A stretch of DNA of 64,000 nt, taken from assembly GCF_003149475.2 (NCBI RefSeq), contig NZ_QFWV02000007.1, forward strand, positions 13,181 to 77,180. The letters are read 5' to 3'. The notes beneath the pieces are model-generated. The model saw only the letters and a list, made by a program, of their open reading frames with translations. It was not told where the DNA came from and made no database searches. A program made the position numbers and the translations under genes. Below, in pieces: positions 42,597 through 52,106 of this stretch. This DNA is from Oceaniradius stylonematis (GTDB taxonomy: Bacteria > Pseudomonadota > Alphaproteobacteria > Rhizobiales > Rhizobiaceae). Every line of letters begins with the position of its first letter. Positions within the stretch are counted from its first letter, which is position 1.

Positions 42597-44129
42597 CTAT
42601 TCGAACCGTTCCGGCAGGTGGCCGCTGTCGGCAAGGTCGAAGAAGCGGGTGAACTCGCCCTGGAAGCCGAGCGCCGCCGTTCCGGTCGGCCCGTGCCGCT
42701 GCTTGGCGATGATCACGTCGGCCGTGCCTTCCACCTTGCGCATCTTCTCCTCCCAGGCGAGATATTCCTCGGTCCTGATGTCGGCGGCGATCTCTTCGGG
42801 CGAGCGGCGCGGCTCCTGGTTCTTGACGTAATATTCCTCGCGATAGACGAACAGCACGACATCGGCGTCCTGCTCGATCGAGCCCGATTCGCGCAGGTCC
42901 GACAGCTGCGGGCGCTTGTCGTCGCGGCTTTCCACCTGGCGCGAGAGCTGCGACAGGGCAATGATCGGCACGTTCAGCTCTTTGGCCAGCGCTTTCAGGC
43001 CCGTTGTGATCTCGGTGATTTCCTGCACGCGGTTCTGGCTCGCCTTGGCCGAGGAGCCGGTCATCAGCTGCACATAGTCGATGATCATCACGTCGAGCCC
43101 GCGCTGGCGCTTGAGCCGCCGCGCGCGGGCGGCAAGCTGGGCGATCGAGATGCCGCCCGTCTGGTCGATATAGAGCGGAAGGCGCTGCATCATGTTGGCG
43201 CAGCCGACCAGCTTTTCGAAATCGGCCTCGTTGATATCGCCGCGCCGGATTTTGGACGAGGAGATTTCCGTCTGCTCGGAGATGATGCGCGTGGCAAGCT
43301 GCTCCGAACTCATCTCGAGTGAGTAGAAACCGACCACGCCGCCATCGACGGCCTTGACCGAGCCGTCCGCCTGCTGCTCGCCGCGAAAGGCGTGCGCGAT
43401 GTTGAAGGCGATGTTGGTGGCAAGCGACGTCTTGCCCATCCCGGGCCGCCCGGCAAGGATGATCAGGTCCGACGATTGCAGTCCGCCCATGCGCGTATCG
43501 AGCGAATGCAGCCCGGTCGCGATGCCCGACAGATGTCCCTCGCGCTGGAAGGCGGCGTTGGCCATGTCGATGGCGGTGCGCACCGCCTCGTTGAACGGTT
43601 CGAACCCGCCATCGTACCGGCCGGTCTCCGCCAGTTCGAACAGCCGCCGTTCGGCATCCTCGATCTGGTCCGACGGCGCCATCTCGACCGGCGCGTCATA
43701 GGCGATGTTGACCATGTCCTCGCCAATGCCGATCAGCGCCCGGCGGATGGCGAGATCGTAGATCGCCCGGCCATAATCCTCGGCATTGATGATGGTGACG
43801 GCCTCGGCTGCCAGCCGCGCCAGATACTGCGCGACGGTCATCTCGCCGATCTTTTCGTCCGCCGGCAGGAAGGTCTTGATGGTGACCGGGTTGGAGGTCT
43901 TGCCCAGGCGGATCTGCTCGCCGGCGACCGCGAAGATCCGACGGTGCAGAGGCTCGAGGAAATGCTCCGCCTTCAGGAAATCGGAGACGCGGTAGAACGC
44001 GTCATTGTTGATCAGGATCGCGCCGAGCAGCGCCTGTTCGGCCTCGATGTTGCCCGGTGCCTCCCGGTAAAGCGCGCCATCGTCCTGCGCGCCCGTGTCG
44101 GAGGTCATCTGGAGAGCAGCATCGGCCAT
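42597..44129 (-). CDS. dnaB: Replicative DNA helicase DnaB
   Basis: A 510-aa hexameric fork helicase. The N-terminal primase-binding domain starts 'NIEAEQALLGAILINNDAFY'. The RecA-like motor has Walker A 'LAGRPGMGKTSLATNIAFNI', Walker B in 'LDVMIIDYVQLM', motif H4 'ALSQLSRQVESRDDKRPQLS' and the Arg-finger region 'HGPTGTAALGFQGEFTRF'. Length is normal and no intein is present at the usual sites. It follows rplI on the same strand, with a strong terminator between them. Confidence 0.96.
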   Translation of the reverse strand: MADAALQMTSDTGAQDDGALYREAPGNIEAEQALLGAILINNDAFYRVSDFLKAEHFLEPLHRRIFAVAGEQIRLGKTSNPVTIKTFLPADEKIGEMTVAQYLARLAAEAVTIINAEDYGRAIYDLAIRRALIGIGEDMVNIAYDAPVEMAPSDQIEDAERRLFELAETGRYDGGFEPFNEAVRTAIDMANAAFQREGHLSGIATGLHSLDTRMGGLQSSDLIILAGRPGMGKTSLATNIAFNIAHAFRGEQQADGSVKAVDGGVVGFYSLEMSSEQLATRIISEQTEISSSKIRRGDINEADFEKLVGCANMMQRLPLYIDQTGGISIAQLAARARRLKRQRGLDVMIIDYVQLMTGSSAKASQNRVQEITEITTGLKALAKELNVPIIALSQLSRQVESRDDKRPQLSDLRESGSIEQDADVVLFVYREEYYVKNQEPRRSPEEIAADIRTEEYLAWEEKMRKVEGTADVIIAKQRHGPTGTAALGFQGEFTRFFDLADSGHLPERFE

Positions 44130-44314
44130 CGGTTCGTCTTTCGTTTCAGGTCATCACCTGGGAAGGGCGATCTATAGCGCGTGGCGCGCCGCGGCCAAGC
44201 GTCCTTTCGGCAAACCGCCCGTGATTCACACCAACTCACAGGACGCTGACTTTTTCGCCCGCCGGAGCAGCTTTCGCTTGACCATCATCTGGCGGCGAAT
44301 CGCACCCAGCATAC

Positions 44315-44343
44315 AAAAAACCCGGCGCGCGGGGCACCGGGTT
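44315..44343 (-). terminator. Rho-independent terminator after rplI
   Basis: On the minus strand AACCCGG pairs with CCGGGTT around an 11-base loop (arms at 44337-44343 and 44319-44325), followed directly by six T. It lies about 45 bases after the rplI stop and some 185 bases before the dnaB start, so it ends the rpsF-rpsR-rplI transcript and dnaB must have its own promoter. Confidence 0.85.
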
Positions 44344-44385
44344 CGGTTCTGTTCGGGCGACCGGACGAGGGCGCCGCCTGCGGCC

Positions 44386-45021
44386 TCAGGCGGTTGCCTG
44401 TTCTTCTTCCTCGGCAGGGGCGGCCTCGGGTGCGGCACCCTCTTCGAACGCGTCGGAATCGATCGGTGCGCCGTCCTCGTCGAAATCGGCCAGCGATTCG
44501 AACGCGTCTTCATTGGCGCCGTAGATCGCCTCGGCGGACGACAGATCCTCGCCGGCGGCCTGCCGCTCGGCTTCGTCGGCCGAACGGGCGACATTGAGCG
44601 TGATCCGGGTTTCGACTTCGGGGTGCAGTACGATATCGACCTCGTGCAGGCCGATCGTCTTGATCGGCTGCTTCAGATCGACTTGGTTGCGGCCGACGCG
44701 GAAGCCCTCCTCGGTCAGGAAATCGGCGATGTCGCGGGTCGAGACCGAACCGTAGAGCTGACCGGTTTCGCCGGCCGAGCGGACGACGACGAAGTCCTTG
44801 CCGTCAAGGCCTTCGGCCACTTCCGACGCGGCCGACTTGCGCTCGGCATTGCGCGCTTCGATATGCTCGCGCTCGGCCTCGAACCGGGCGCGGTTGGCTT
44901 CGTTGGCGCGCAGCGCCCGGCCCGTCGGCAGAAGATAGTTGCGGGCGAACCCGTCCTTGACGGTGACTTCGTCGCCAATGGCGCCGAGCTTGGCGATGCG
45001 TTCCAGCAAAATGACTTTCAT
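44386..45021 (-). CDS. rplI: Ribosomal protein L9 with long acidic tail
   Basis: A 211-aa protein. The N-domain '[20 protein letters not shown]' and '[20 protein letters not shown]' is the rRNA-binding part, a long helix follows, and the C-domain contains '[20 protein letters not shown]'. Residues beyond about 165 form an acidic Ala/Glu/Asp-rich extension absent from the E. coli protein (149 aa) but common in Rhizobiales. Last gene of the S6-S18-L9 operon; the terminator lies just downstream. Confidence 0.95.
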   Translation of the reverse strand: MKVILLERIAKLGAIGDEVTVKDGFARNYLLPTGRALRANEANRARFEAEREHIEARNAERKSAASEVAEGLDGKDFVVVRSAGETGQLYGSVSTRDIADFLTEEGFRVGRNQVDLKQPIKTIGLHEVDIVLHPEVETRITLNVARSADEAERQAAGEDLSSAEAIYGANEDAFESLADFDEDGAPIDSDAFEEGAAPEAAPAEEEEQATA

Positions 45022-45049
45022 GGTCTTTGTCCTTTGTTCAATGCTGCTG

Positions 45050-46027
45050 TCAGGTGGAAGCCGGTGGTGTTCCGGTCGGCGGATTGGGTCCGCCGCCGGG
45101 GGAGACCGGCATGGGGCGGGCCGTGGCGAGAACGCCCGCAAAAAAGAAGGGAAGGGCGGCGACGAGCGTGATCGCCACGGCGCCATAGACGACGATCATC
45201 GCAAAGGGGCGCCAGGGCTGGCCGCGCGTGCGCGCATGGAAGATGGCAAAACCGGCCATGGTGAAACCTCCGGTCAGCGCGCCGGCAAAGGTCGTCGCTG
45301 CCAGGCCCAGCGGCCCGGAGACGAAACTGCCGGCGATCGCCACGGCGAGGATCATCGCGCCGGCGCGCGGCAGGCGCAGCGCCTCTGGCCAATCGTCTTT
45401 CGGACGCCTGAGCCGGCCCGATGCGCGGGTGATCGCAAGCGCCAGATAGAGCGAACCGATCAGGATCATCAGCCACAGCGCCGGCTGCATGAACGGGATC
45501 GCCCCGGTCATGAAGGCGAGAAAGCTCTCGCGGCCTTCCGGCGTGAAGGCGAATTCGGGATTGGCCTCCTGCAGCCGGGCGATCATCTCGCCGACCAATT
45601 CGTCGACCAGCGCCGGCCCGTAGCCGATCAAGGCGCCGGCGACGATGAAGGCGCCCGCCGTGATCACCGCGAGACGGACGACGACATCCGACAGGGGATA
45701 CCAGGCCAGTTTGCCCGCCGGCCCGCCCACCTCTTCGGCCGGGCGGGCCAGGTTCATCCAGTAGCCCGCCGCCGTCGCCGGCAGGATCGTGGTCATGACG
45801 ATGTAGACGGCCATCGGCACGTTGGCGAAGGCCGCAATCAGCAGGGCGGAAATGATGGCGCCGCTCACGCCGGCGGCAAAGCCCCAGCCGAGCGTGGCCA
45901 CCATCAGCGGCACGGCGGACAGGAAATAAAGGATAACGGACAGCCCGGAGCCCGAAACGACGCCAAGGCACAAAAGCGCGGTTGCCGCGCCCGATACCAG
46001 GCCGATGCCGATCGTGTTGGCGTTCAT
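45050..46027 (-). CDS. DUF2232 membrane protein, 325 aa
   Basis: About eight hydrophobic helices ('[20 protein letters not shown]', '[20 protein letters not shown]'). DUF2232 (YybS-like) proteins occupy exactly this place between rpsR and rplI in many alphaproteobacteria; their role is unknown, with some resemblance to ECF-type membrane components. Ends 28 bases before rplI and starts about 140 bases after rpsR, with a hairpin in that gap. Confidence 0.85.
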   Translation of the reverse strand: MNANTIGIGLVSGAATALLCLGVVSGSGLSVILYFLSAVPLMVATLGWGFAAGVSGAIISALLIAAFANVPMAVYIVMTTILPATAAGYWMNLARPAEEVGGPAGKLAWYPLSDVVVRLAVITAGAFIVAGALIGYGPALVDELVGEMIARLQEANPEFAFTPEGRESFLAFMTGAIPFMQPALWLMILIGSLYLALAITRASGRLRRPKDDWPEALRLPRAGAMILAVAIAGSFVSGPLGLAATTFAGALTGGFTMAGFAIFHARTRGQPWRPFAMIVVYGAVAITLVAALPFFFAGVLATARPMPVSPGGGPNPPTGTPPAST

Positions 46028-46118
46028 GGTCGCTGTCCTGCGCTCCGGCAGTTAGGGACCGGCGCCGGCCCCAACTCGGTTTTCAGTGCACCGGGTCCGC
46101 CCCGGCATGGTCTTCGGT

Positions 46119-46149
46119 CATCATCCCGGGAGCGTGTCCCGGGACGATG
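46119..46149. repeat. CCCGGGA hairpin in the rpsR-DUF2232 gap
   Basis: CATC-AT-CCCGGGA-GCGTG-TCCCGGG-AC-GATG forms a 7-base perfect stem extended by CATC/GATG across a small internal loop. There is no U-tract, so it is not a simple terminator. The 'ATCCCGGGA...TCCCGGGAtGA' form is a common intergenic palindrome of Rhizobiales. It could shape relative expression by stabilising the 3' end of the rpsF-rpsR message. Confidence 0.55.
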
Positions 46150-46170
46150 TCGTTGGCGTGGTCGGCGACC

Positions 46171-46419
46171 TTACTTGGTCACGTAGGGCAGAAGGCCCAG
46201 GAAGCGCGCGCGTTTGATGGCCTTGGCCAGTTCGCGCTGCTTCTTCATCGACACCGCGGTGATGCGCGAGGGCACGATCTTGCCGCGTTCGGAGACGTAG
46301 CGCTGCAGCAGCTTGACGTCCTTGTAGTCGATCTTCGGCGCGTTGGCGCCCGAGAACGGGCAGGTCTTGCGGCGGCGGTGGAAGGGCCGGCGCGTCGGAA
46401 GTTGATTGATATCGACCAT
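46171..46419 (-). CDS. rpsR: Ribosomal protein S18
   Basis: An 82-aa basic protein: '[20 protein letters not shown]' near the N-terminus, then '[20 protein letters not shown]' and '[20 protein letters not shown]' at the end. All family features are present and full length. Its ATG overlaps the rpsF stop as TAATG, giving translational coupling with its S6 partner on the ribosome platform. Confidence 0.97.
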   Translation of the reverse strand: MVDINQLPTRRPFHRRRKTCPFSGANAPKIDYKDVKLLQRYVSERGKIVPSRITAVSMKKQRELAKAIKRARFLGLLPYVTK

Positions 46420-46835
46420 TAGCTGCGGCCTCCTTCGCCCCTGTCGCCTCGCGGCCCGCCGTCACGGCGCGGTCCGCCATCGCGGCGCGGACCCCGGTCG
46501 CGGTCACGGCGCTCGTCGCGGCGCATCATGGCCGAGGGGCCTTCCTCGAGTTCGTCGACCTTGACGGTCATGTAGCGCAGCACGTCCTCGTGAATGCGCT
46601 GCTGGCGCTCCAGTTCGTGGATCGCGGCGGCAGGCGCGTTGACATTGAGCAGCGTGTAATGCGCCTTGCGGTTCTTCTTGATGCGGAACTGGAGCGATTT
46701 CAGCCCCCAGCTTTCCACCTTGTCGACGCTGCCGCCAAGTTCGGACAGAACGCCCTTGAACTGGTCGACGAGTTCCTCGACCTGGTTCGATGAGATGTCC
46801 TGGCGCGCCAGGAACACGTGTTCGTAAAGTGGCAT
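46419..46835 (-). CDS. rpsF: Ribosomal protein S6 with Arg/Asp/Gly-rich tail
   Basis: A 138-aa protein. The S6 core is clear ('[20 protein letters not shown]', '[20 protein letters not shown]', '[20 protein letters not shown]'). Residues beyond about 103 form a repetitive tail of [11 protein letters not shown] units. This is longer than in E. coli S6 without its glutamates and is encoded by imperfect tandem repeats. First gene of the rpsF-rpsR-DUF2232-rplI operon. Confidence 0.96.
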   Translation of the reverse strand: MPLYEHVFLARQDISSNQVEELVDQFKGVLSELGGSVDKVESWGLKSLQFRIKKNRKAHYTLLNVNAPAAAIHELERQQRIHEDVLRYMTVKVDELEEGPSAMMRRDERRDRDRGPRRDGGPRRDGGPRGDRGEGGRS

Positions 46836-46977
46836 TTGATCCTTGCCTTTCGTTTCATTCCAGCCTGTCAGCGGCGAAGCCTCCTGGCCTGTCCGATCCG
46901 CGTCAGCGGCACGAAAGGCGAAAGAACTCGACGGGTCGAGAGCGGGATCTTCAGGAGGCGCAGCGCTTGTGCGATGC

Positions 46978-47003
46978 AAAATGGCTCCCCAATGGAGAGC
47001 CAT
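46978..47003 (-). terminator. Hairpin with short T-run upstream of rpsF
   Basis: On the minus strand ATGGCTC pairs with GAGCCAT (47003-46997 with 46987-46981), extended inward by GG/CC across one mismatch, and is followed by TTTT. It lies in the 256-base gap between the end of the secreted-protein gene at 47092 and rpsF. It may terminate that operon, or be part of an rpsF leader; the T-run is short. Confidence 0.4.
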
Positions 47004-47091
47004 CCCCCGTTCAGCCCCCGGCTGACCGGCTGGCGCTGATATACAGATTTTCGGCCGCCATGCAAGGGGGCGGCCGTCGGAAGGTGCGCCG

Positions 47092-47595
47092 TCAGCCGTC
47101 CGTCCGTGCGAAACCGATCTCGCCGACGACACGGTAGGTTTCTCCATCAATGGGCGCGCTTGCGGTTGTGATCGAGAAGCGATCGTCGCCGATTGTCCAC
47201 CGCATCTGTACCTTGAAGCGTTCGCCGGTGTCCGGATCGCGCCCCCGGAAGGAGACCGTCATCGTCTGGCCACGGCTGCGTCCGGAGACATTGGCGGCCC
47301 CCGCGCCGAACGGGTTCGACCAGCGACCGCTCAGTCTGCCCCCTTCGGCGGTCATCCGGCCCGAAAGGTCGAACCGCCGCCCCGGCGCCGCGCACGTGCC
47401 CGAAACCGACAAGCGCCCAAGAGCGTGATCGACCCGGTTGGTCAGGCGGCAGCGCACCCGCTCGCGCGGCGCACCGGGTTCGCGGCTCGCCCATCCCGCA
47501 CCCGCCCACTTGCCGCCAAGCGACAGAAGGGGTTCGGCCTTCGCCGGCCACGCTAGGCCGACCATCAGGAGCACAAGCAGGGCCGGGCGGATCAT
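47092..47595 (-). CDS. Small secreted protein of the MMPL operon, 167 aa
   Basis: A signal peptide ([20 protein letters not shown]) precedes a beta-rich domain with '[20 protein letters not shown]', '[20 protein letters not shown]' and '[20 protein letters not shown]'. The G/W-rich strands and a Cys pair suggest a small periplasmic beta-barrel or lipocalin-like fold, but I recognise no family. Its ATG overlaps the MMPL stop (ATGA), so it is made together with the transporter and could be its periplasmic partner. That partnership is inference. Confidence 0.6.
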   Translation of the reverse strand: MIRPALLVLLMVGLAWPAKAEPLLSLGGKWAGAGWASREPGAPRERVRCRLTNRVDHALGRLSVSGTCAAPGRRFDLSGRMTAEGGRLSGRWSNPFGAGAANVSGRSRGQTMTVSFRGRDPDTGERFKVQMRWTIGDDRFSITTASAPIDGETYRVVGEIGFARTDG

Positions 47596-49823
47596 CGGCG
47601 AAACCATCGTTGTCGCAGAAGCGCGGGCAGGAAGACCAGGTCGGCCAGCAGCGCCGTGATGAAGGTAAGGATCAGCATGGTTCCGAACAGCCGGACCGTG
47701 GCGAATGCGCTCAGATAAACGACCAGCAGGCCGACACACAACAGCAGCGTCGTCGCGATCATCGCCCGCCCGGTTCCCTCGAGCGATCGGCGCAGGGCAG
47801 CGTCGATGGCATGTCCGTCGCGCCGCTCGCGGTCGAACCGGCTGACGAAGTGGATCGAGTCGTCGACCGCGATCCCGAATGCGACGGTCAGCGCAAGCGC
47901 GGCCGTCGGTATCATCCGTCCGCCGTCGATCAGGTGCAGCGCCGCGCCGGCCAACGCCAGCGGCAACAGGTTCGGAAGCAAGAGGGCGATCGCCAGCATC
48001 GGCCAGCCAAGCGCGACCGCGACCAGCACCACGGAGGCAAGGCACGCCATGACCAGCCCGATCGACAACTGCTGGATGATGTCGAGCGGTTCGTGGCGCA
48101 TCAGCACCGGCAGACCGCTGACACGGGCTGCCCCGCTTGCCCGCGCGCTCTGTTCGAACCGGTCGAACCTGGCGAGCGCCGCTTCATCGCGCATCGGGTC
48201 TCCGATGGGCACCATCACGCGCGTGGTCTGTCCTTCTTCGGAGGCCAATTGGCGCAGAAGTGCCGGGGGAACGTCGGCGAGGTCTTCAGGTCCCGGCGGC
48301 CGTCCCGAAACGCCAAGCTGTGCCGCCAATGTCGCCAGCGAGATGACGGCCAGCTGCGGGTTTTCGGCCTGAAGGCGCTCGGTCGAGGCAACCAGGCTCC
48401 GCCAGCCGGATCCGGTTGTCCAGCCGCCCTCGGCCTCGAGATCGAAGTCGACCCAGGCACGGAAGAACCCGCCAAAATCCCGTTCTATGACATCGGATGC
48501 GCGGTAGACGGCGCTGTCCTGCGCCAGATTTCCGCGATATGTGAACCAGGGTTCGGTCAGCGACACGGCGAAGGTCGCTGCAAGCCCGATGAAGGCGCCG
48601 CAAGCGATGACGACGCGCCCGTGATTGAAGACGAGCTGGCCGAACAGGGGCGGCACGCCGACCGTGCGCCGCCGCCGAAGGCGCGCCGCGGCCCCGGCGG
48701 GAACGAACCGCGCAAGAAGGGCATAGCCGACCAGAACGACGAGATAGGCCGATATCGTCGACAGCGCGCCGAGCAGCGCCAGTTCCCGCAAGGGCTCGCT
48801 GTCGGCGATGGCGATGGCGGCGAATGCCACGGCGGTGGTGATCGCCGTCAACCCGCAGGCGGGACCGACACGGCCGGCGGTATCGGCGATGCGCTCAGGG
48901 GTCGGAGTGGTCGCCGGTGCGTCTTCAAGAAGATGCATGACCAGGTGCACGCTGTCGGCAAGGCCGAGCACCAGCACCAGGACCGGCACGACATTGGTGA
49001 TCACGGTGATCGGCAGTCCCGTCGCCGCGAATATCCCGAGCGTGACCAGCAGGCCGGCGGCCGCCGGTGCGGCGGTCAGCGCCGCAACGCGCAGATCGCC
49101 GAAGATCACCCAGCACATCAGGACACCCAAGAGGCCCCCGGCCACGTTCAGGCGGATCAGGTCGACACGCAGCGCTTCGACGATGTCGACCGCCATCGCC
49201 GGTTCGCCGGCGACGGTATAGGCAAGGCCGGGCGCACCGAACGCATCGGTCAGCGCTCTGATCGTCGCGAGCAGCGGGCGCGTCTCTGGGCTGCCGTGGG
49301 GCAGGTCTATGGCGACGGCCATCAACAGAGCGGTCCGATCCGGGCTGATCAGCGGCGGCAGCGTGCCGGTGAGTTCCGAAAAGGCCTCGATCCGGGGCTC
49401 CAGCGTGTCCGGATCGATCGGTTCGGGCACCATCGGCGCGCCGGGATAGGCCTCGTGGTCGGGCGGAAAGCGCAGCGCGAACGGCGACAGGACGTAGTTG
49501 ACGCGGCCGGTCAGCTCGAGTTCGAGCGCAAGGTCGCGCATCTGCCGATAGGCATCCGCCGAAAAGCCGGCCGGATGCTCGGCGAGAACGAGGATATCCT
49601 GTTCGGCCCCTCTTAGATCTTCGGAAAGGGCGCGATAGTCGCGCGAGACGGCGCTGTCCGATGACAGCGTGCGCACCACATTGTCGTCGAAGCGGAGCTG
49701 CGGCAGGACCGCAAGTGCGCCGAGCATGATCAGGCTCAGAACGAGCGCCGCTCGCACCGGATTTCGCGACGCCCAGACGCCCGGAAACCCCAGGACATCG
49801 AAAAGCGCGAGAGGCTGCTTCAC
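47592..49823 (-). CDS. MMPL/RND-superfamily exporter, 743 aa
   Basis: Two repeats of one helix, a large periplasmic loop, then five helices. The RND intramembrane acidic motifs appear as 'VLGLADSVHLVMHLLE' (first half) and 'AFGIAVDDSIHFVSRFDRER' (second half). This is the layout of MMPL-type exporters, which move lipids or other hydrophobic molecules, here likely as a stand-alone pump without an outer-membrane partner. The start is taken as GTG 49823, which overlaps the stop of the upstream gene (GTGA); longer frames upstream are shadows of that gene. Cargo unknown. Confidence 0.8.
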   Translation of the reverse strand: MKQPLALFDVLGFPGVWASRNPVRAALVLSLIMLGALAVLPQLRFDDNVVRTLSSDSAVSRDYRALSEDLRGAEQDILVLAEHPAGFSADAYRQMRDLALELELTGRVNYVLSPFALRFPPDHEAYPGAPMVPEPIDPDTLEPRIEAFSELTGTLPPLISPDRTALLMAVAIDLPHGSPETRPLLATIRALTDAFGAPGLAYTVAGEPAMAVDIVEALRVDLIRLNVAGGLLGVLMCWVIFGDLRVAALTAAPAAAGLLVTLGIFAATGLPITVITNVVPVLVLVLGLADSVHLVMHLLEDAPATTPTPERIADTAGRVGPACGLTAITTAVAFAAIAIADSEPLRELALLGALSTISAYLVVLVGYALLARFVPAGAAARLRRRRTVGVPPLFGQLVFNHGRVVIACGAFIGLAATFAVSLTEPWFTYRGNLAQDSAVYRASDVIERDFGGFFRAWVDFDLEAEGGWTTGSGWRSLVASTERLQAENPQLAVISLATLAAQLGVSGRPPGPEDLADVPPALLRQLASEEGQTTRVMVPIGDPMRDEAALARFDRFEQSARASGAARVSGLPVLMRHEPLDIIQQLSIGLVMACLASVVLVAVALGWPMLAIALLLPNLLPLALAGAALHLIDGGRMIPTAALALTVAFGIAVDDSIHFVSRFDRERRDGHAIDAALRRSLEGTGRAMIATTLLLCVGLLVVYLSAFATVRLFGTMLILTFITALLADLVFLPALLRQRWFRR

Positions 49824-50518
49824 GACGGCCCGTGCGCCCAAGCGATGCGTGCCCGGGCGTCCGTCCATGCCGACCAGCGCCAGGCGTGCAGCCATCGTCC
49901 CCAGACCGCGATCAGCCCGTTCGGGCTTTGCGCCGCAAGGCGCGAGCCCAGGAGCGGCCCTGCGGTCCGGCGATTGTGATCGCAAAAGGCGACCGCTGCC
50001 GCGGCGAAGGACCGGTCGCAAACCGAGCCGAACATCAGCGTTTCGAACACGTCCAGATCCGGCGGCCGGCCATAGCTCAGTCGGTGGTCGGAGACCGTGC
50101 GCACGATCGCGTCGCGCAAATCGATGGTCGTGTGGGCGTGCACGCCGGCGACGACGATCCGCCATGCATCGGCCGGTCGGTGCCGCCAGTGCGGACTGCG
50201 GCAGGCGTCGAAATAGGGCTTCCAGTGGGCCGAGCAGGGGCCGCGGCCGGCGATGACCGCGCCCACGCGCTCTTCATACAGTGCGAAGAAATGCGGAATC
50301 AGGCGGAAGACGATGTCGGCGTCCGGCTGGCCGCTCAGACGATCCAGCCAATGTATGGTCGAGCACCGGTAGAGGCGGGCGAACAGCTCATGCGGCGTGC
50401 CATCGAGTGACGCAACGCGTTGGCCGAGCCTGGCAGCGACCGTTTCGGCCGCTGCCTCCGGGAAGGGCGTGGCCCCTCCGGTGATCGCGCGTGTCGGTGC
50501 GGCTGCCGTGATCGTCAT
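49820..50518 (-). CDS. Uncharacterised protein, possibly DUF5995-like, 232 aa
   Basis: A soluble, Ala/Arg/Trp-rich helical protein with no signal peptide. 'RLIPHFFALYEERVGAVIAG' and 'WRIVVAGVHAHTTIDLRDAI' recall the 'NAHINLDL' helix of DUF5995 proteins, but the match is from memory and weak. The conserved His and Asp residues might form a metal site. First gene of the operon with the MMPL exporter (GTGA overlap) and the small secreted protein. Confidence 0.5.
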   Translation of the reverse strand: MTITAAAPTRAITGGATPFPEAAAETVAARLGQRVASLDGTPHELFARLYRCSTIHWLDRLSGQPDADIVFRLIPHFFALYEERVGAVIAGRGPCSAHWKPYFDACRSPHWRHRPADAWRIVVAGVHAHTTIDLRDAIVRTVSDHRLSYGRPPDLDVFETLMFGSVCDRSFAAAAVAFCDHNRRTAGPLLGSRLAAQSPNGLIAVWGRWLHAWRWSAWTDARARIAWAHGPS

Positions 50519-50598
50519 CCCCGGGCCCCCTGCTCAGCCGAAAAGACTGTATGGGAGGGCCGGGCCCGCGGCAAGCGGCGAGCGGAGGGGGACTGCCG

Positions 50599-51546
50599 TC
50601 AGGTCCAGAACAGCCAGGCCGTGTAGCCGGCATATGTGGCGAGCAACGCAATGCCCCAGACCCGTCCGATCGTCCGGCCGCTCAGCAGGAGCGCGGCGAA
50701 AACTGCCGTTGCCAAGCCCAGCATGAGGGCGTCGCCGGGCGCGAGCACGCCGGCTGCCGGGATCGGCACGACAAGCGCGGTGGCTCCCAGAATGCCGAAG
50801 ATGTTGAAGATGTTCGAGCCGATGACGTTGCCGATCGCCACGTCGCCCTGGCGGCGGATGGCGGCGACCAGTGTCGTCGCAAGCTCGGGCAGGGACGTTC
50901 CGACGGCGACGATCGTCAGCCCGATCACCGCTTCCGATATGCCGAGGCCACGCGCGATGGCGGTCGCCCCGTTGATCAGCATCTCCGCGCCCGCAAACAG
51001 CAGGGCCAGACCGCCGACAAGCAGCAATGCGATGACGGGGACGGCGGCCGCGCCTGATCCGGCCACCGGCTGTTCAGTAGCCGCGCCGGCATCGCTGTCC
51101 GATCGGACCGCATTTCCCAGATAGACGGCCAGAAGGACCAGAAGACCGAGCCCGATGACCCGTCCGATCGTGTCGAAGAACAGCAGCCCGGTCGCGGCGA
51201 GCCCGGCCACCAGCATGACGATCACGTCGGTTCGGTTTGCCCGGTCGAGCGCGGCAACCGGCGCGATCGCGATGCCGATCCCGGCGATGAGCAGGATGTT
51301 GGCGATGTTCGATCCGATGACATTGCCCAGCGCGATCGCCGGCGTTCCGGCCAGTGCCGCGCGCACGGACACCAGCAGTTCGGGCATCGACGTGCCGAAG
51401 CCGACCACCACCACGCCGACCACAAACGCGCTGATGCCGAGGCGAAGCGCCGCTGCCACGGCGCCCCGCACCAGCAGTTCGCCGCCCACAAACAAAGCCG
51501 CCAGACCTGCGGCAACAAGCAGATAGGAGTTCACAATCAGGTCCAT
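50599..51546 (-). CDS. Na+/Ca2+ exchanger family protein (YrbG/CaCA type), 315 aa
   Basis: About ten membrane helices with both alpha repeats intact: 'VGFGTSMPELLVSVRAALAG' plus 'LGNVIGSNIANILLIAGIGI', and 'VAVGTSLPELATTLVAAIRR' plus 'IGNVIGSNIFNIFGILGATA'. The paired Glu residues are the ion-binding residues of the superfamily. It probably extrudes calcium in exchange for sodium or protons. Single gene on the minus strand. Confidence 0.92.
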   Translation of the reverse strand: MDLIVNSYLLVAAGLAALFVGGELLVRGAVAAALRLGISAFVVGVVVVGFGTSMPELLVSVRAALAGTPAIALGNVIGSNIANILLIAGIGIAIAPVAALDRANRTDVIVMLVAGLAATGLLFFDTIGRVIGLGLLVLLAVYLGNAVRSDSDAGAATEQPVAGSGAAAVPVIALLLVGGLALLFAGAEMLINGATAIARGLGISEAVIGLTIVAVGTSLPELATTLVAAIRRQGDVAIGNVIGSNIFNIFGILGATALVVPIPAAGVLAPGDALMLGLATAVFAALLLSGRTIGRVWGIALLATYAGYTAWLFWT

Positions 51547-51574
51547 GCCGCGCCAACGACGCAGAAGGCACGTT

Positions 51575-51715
51575 TCACCGTGCCAACAGGACCGGGCGGC
51601 TGGCCTGTCGACGATCAGATGGTGTGTCCGCGGCGGCGCGCAAGGGGCGTCGCCATTGTTCCCGAATGCGAGGCGGAATGGCCAGATAGGCGATCAGCGT
51701 GGCCGGGTCGATCAT
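51575..51715 (-). CDS. Possible small protein, 46 aa
   Basis: MIDPATLIAYLAIPPRIREQ opens a 46-residue frame whose ATG overlaps the stop of the 95-aa membrane protein as ATGA, the arrangement seen between coupled genes here. The C-terminal half is Arg/Ala-rich and not convincing. No ribosome-binding site or homologue is known to me. Listed as a weak candidate. Confidence 0.2.
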   Translation of the reverse strand: MIDPATLIAYLAIPPRIREQWRRPLRAAADTPSDRRQASRPVLLAR

Positions 51716-51999
51716 TCGTCGTTTGCCGCATCCCGCTCGCCCGCGATCGCCAGCCGCGCCACCATCCAGCACAGCCAGAGCGTCGGCAGGCCGACCAGTC
51801 CGCCGATGACGGCCAGTCCCACCGGCCCGGTGCCGATGGCGGTCGACAGCGCATAGGCCGCGGTTCCGGCGACGGCCAGAATTTCCGCATCGACCAGAAT
51901 GATGCCGGCGATCGCGGTGAACAGCGCCGACGTCGTCAGCACGGCGGTTTCCCCCGAGGTTTCGGGTCCAATGTCGGTCGTTGATTGGGTGTCGGTCAT
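51712..51999 (-). CDS. Small membrane protein, 95 aa
   Basis: A polar N-terminus (MTDTQSTTDIGPETSGE) is followed by a hydrophobic hairpin, 'LFTAIAGIILVDAEILAVAG' and 'PVGLAVIGGLVGLPTLWLCW', which predicts two membrane helices. A short charged tail ends the protein. No family recognised. It lies between the exchanger and the DJ-1-type gene, same strand as both. Confidence 0.45.
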   Translation of the reverse strand: MTDTQSTTDIGPETSGETAVLTTSALFTAIAGIILVDAEILAVAGTAAYALSTAIGTGPVGLAVIGGLVGLPTLWLCWMVARLAIAGERDAANDE

Positions 52000-52106
52000 G
52001 AAAGGGCCTTGAGTGTTGGTGCGCGCCGGTTTCCGGCTGGCTGACCGATACTCAAGGCTCTGATTGCGGCATTTGCAAGCCCTGCCTTGGCGGGGTTGCG
52101 GCCTGC

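Noticed and set aside
47592-50165. MMPL exporter starting about 114 codons upstream of 49823
   Set aside because: The extra N-terminus is an Arg-rich shadow of the gene at 49820-50518; the GTG at 49823 with GTGA overlap precedes the first membrane helix.
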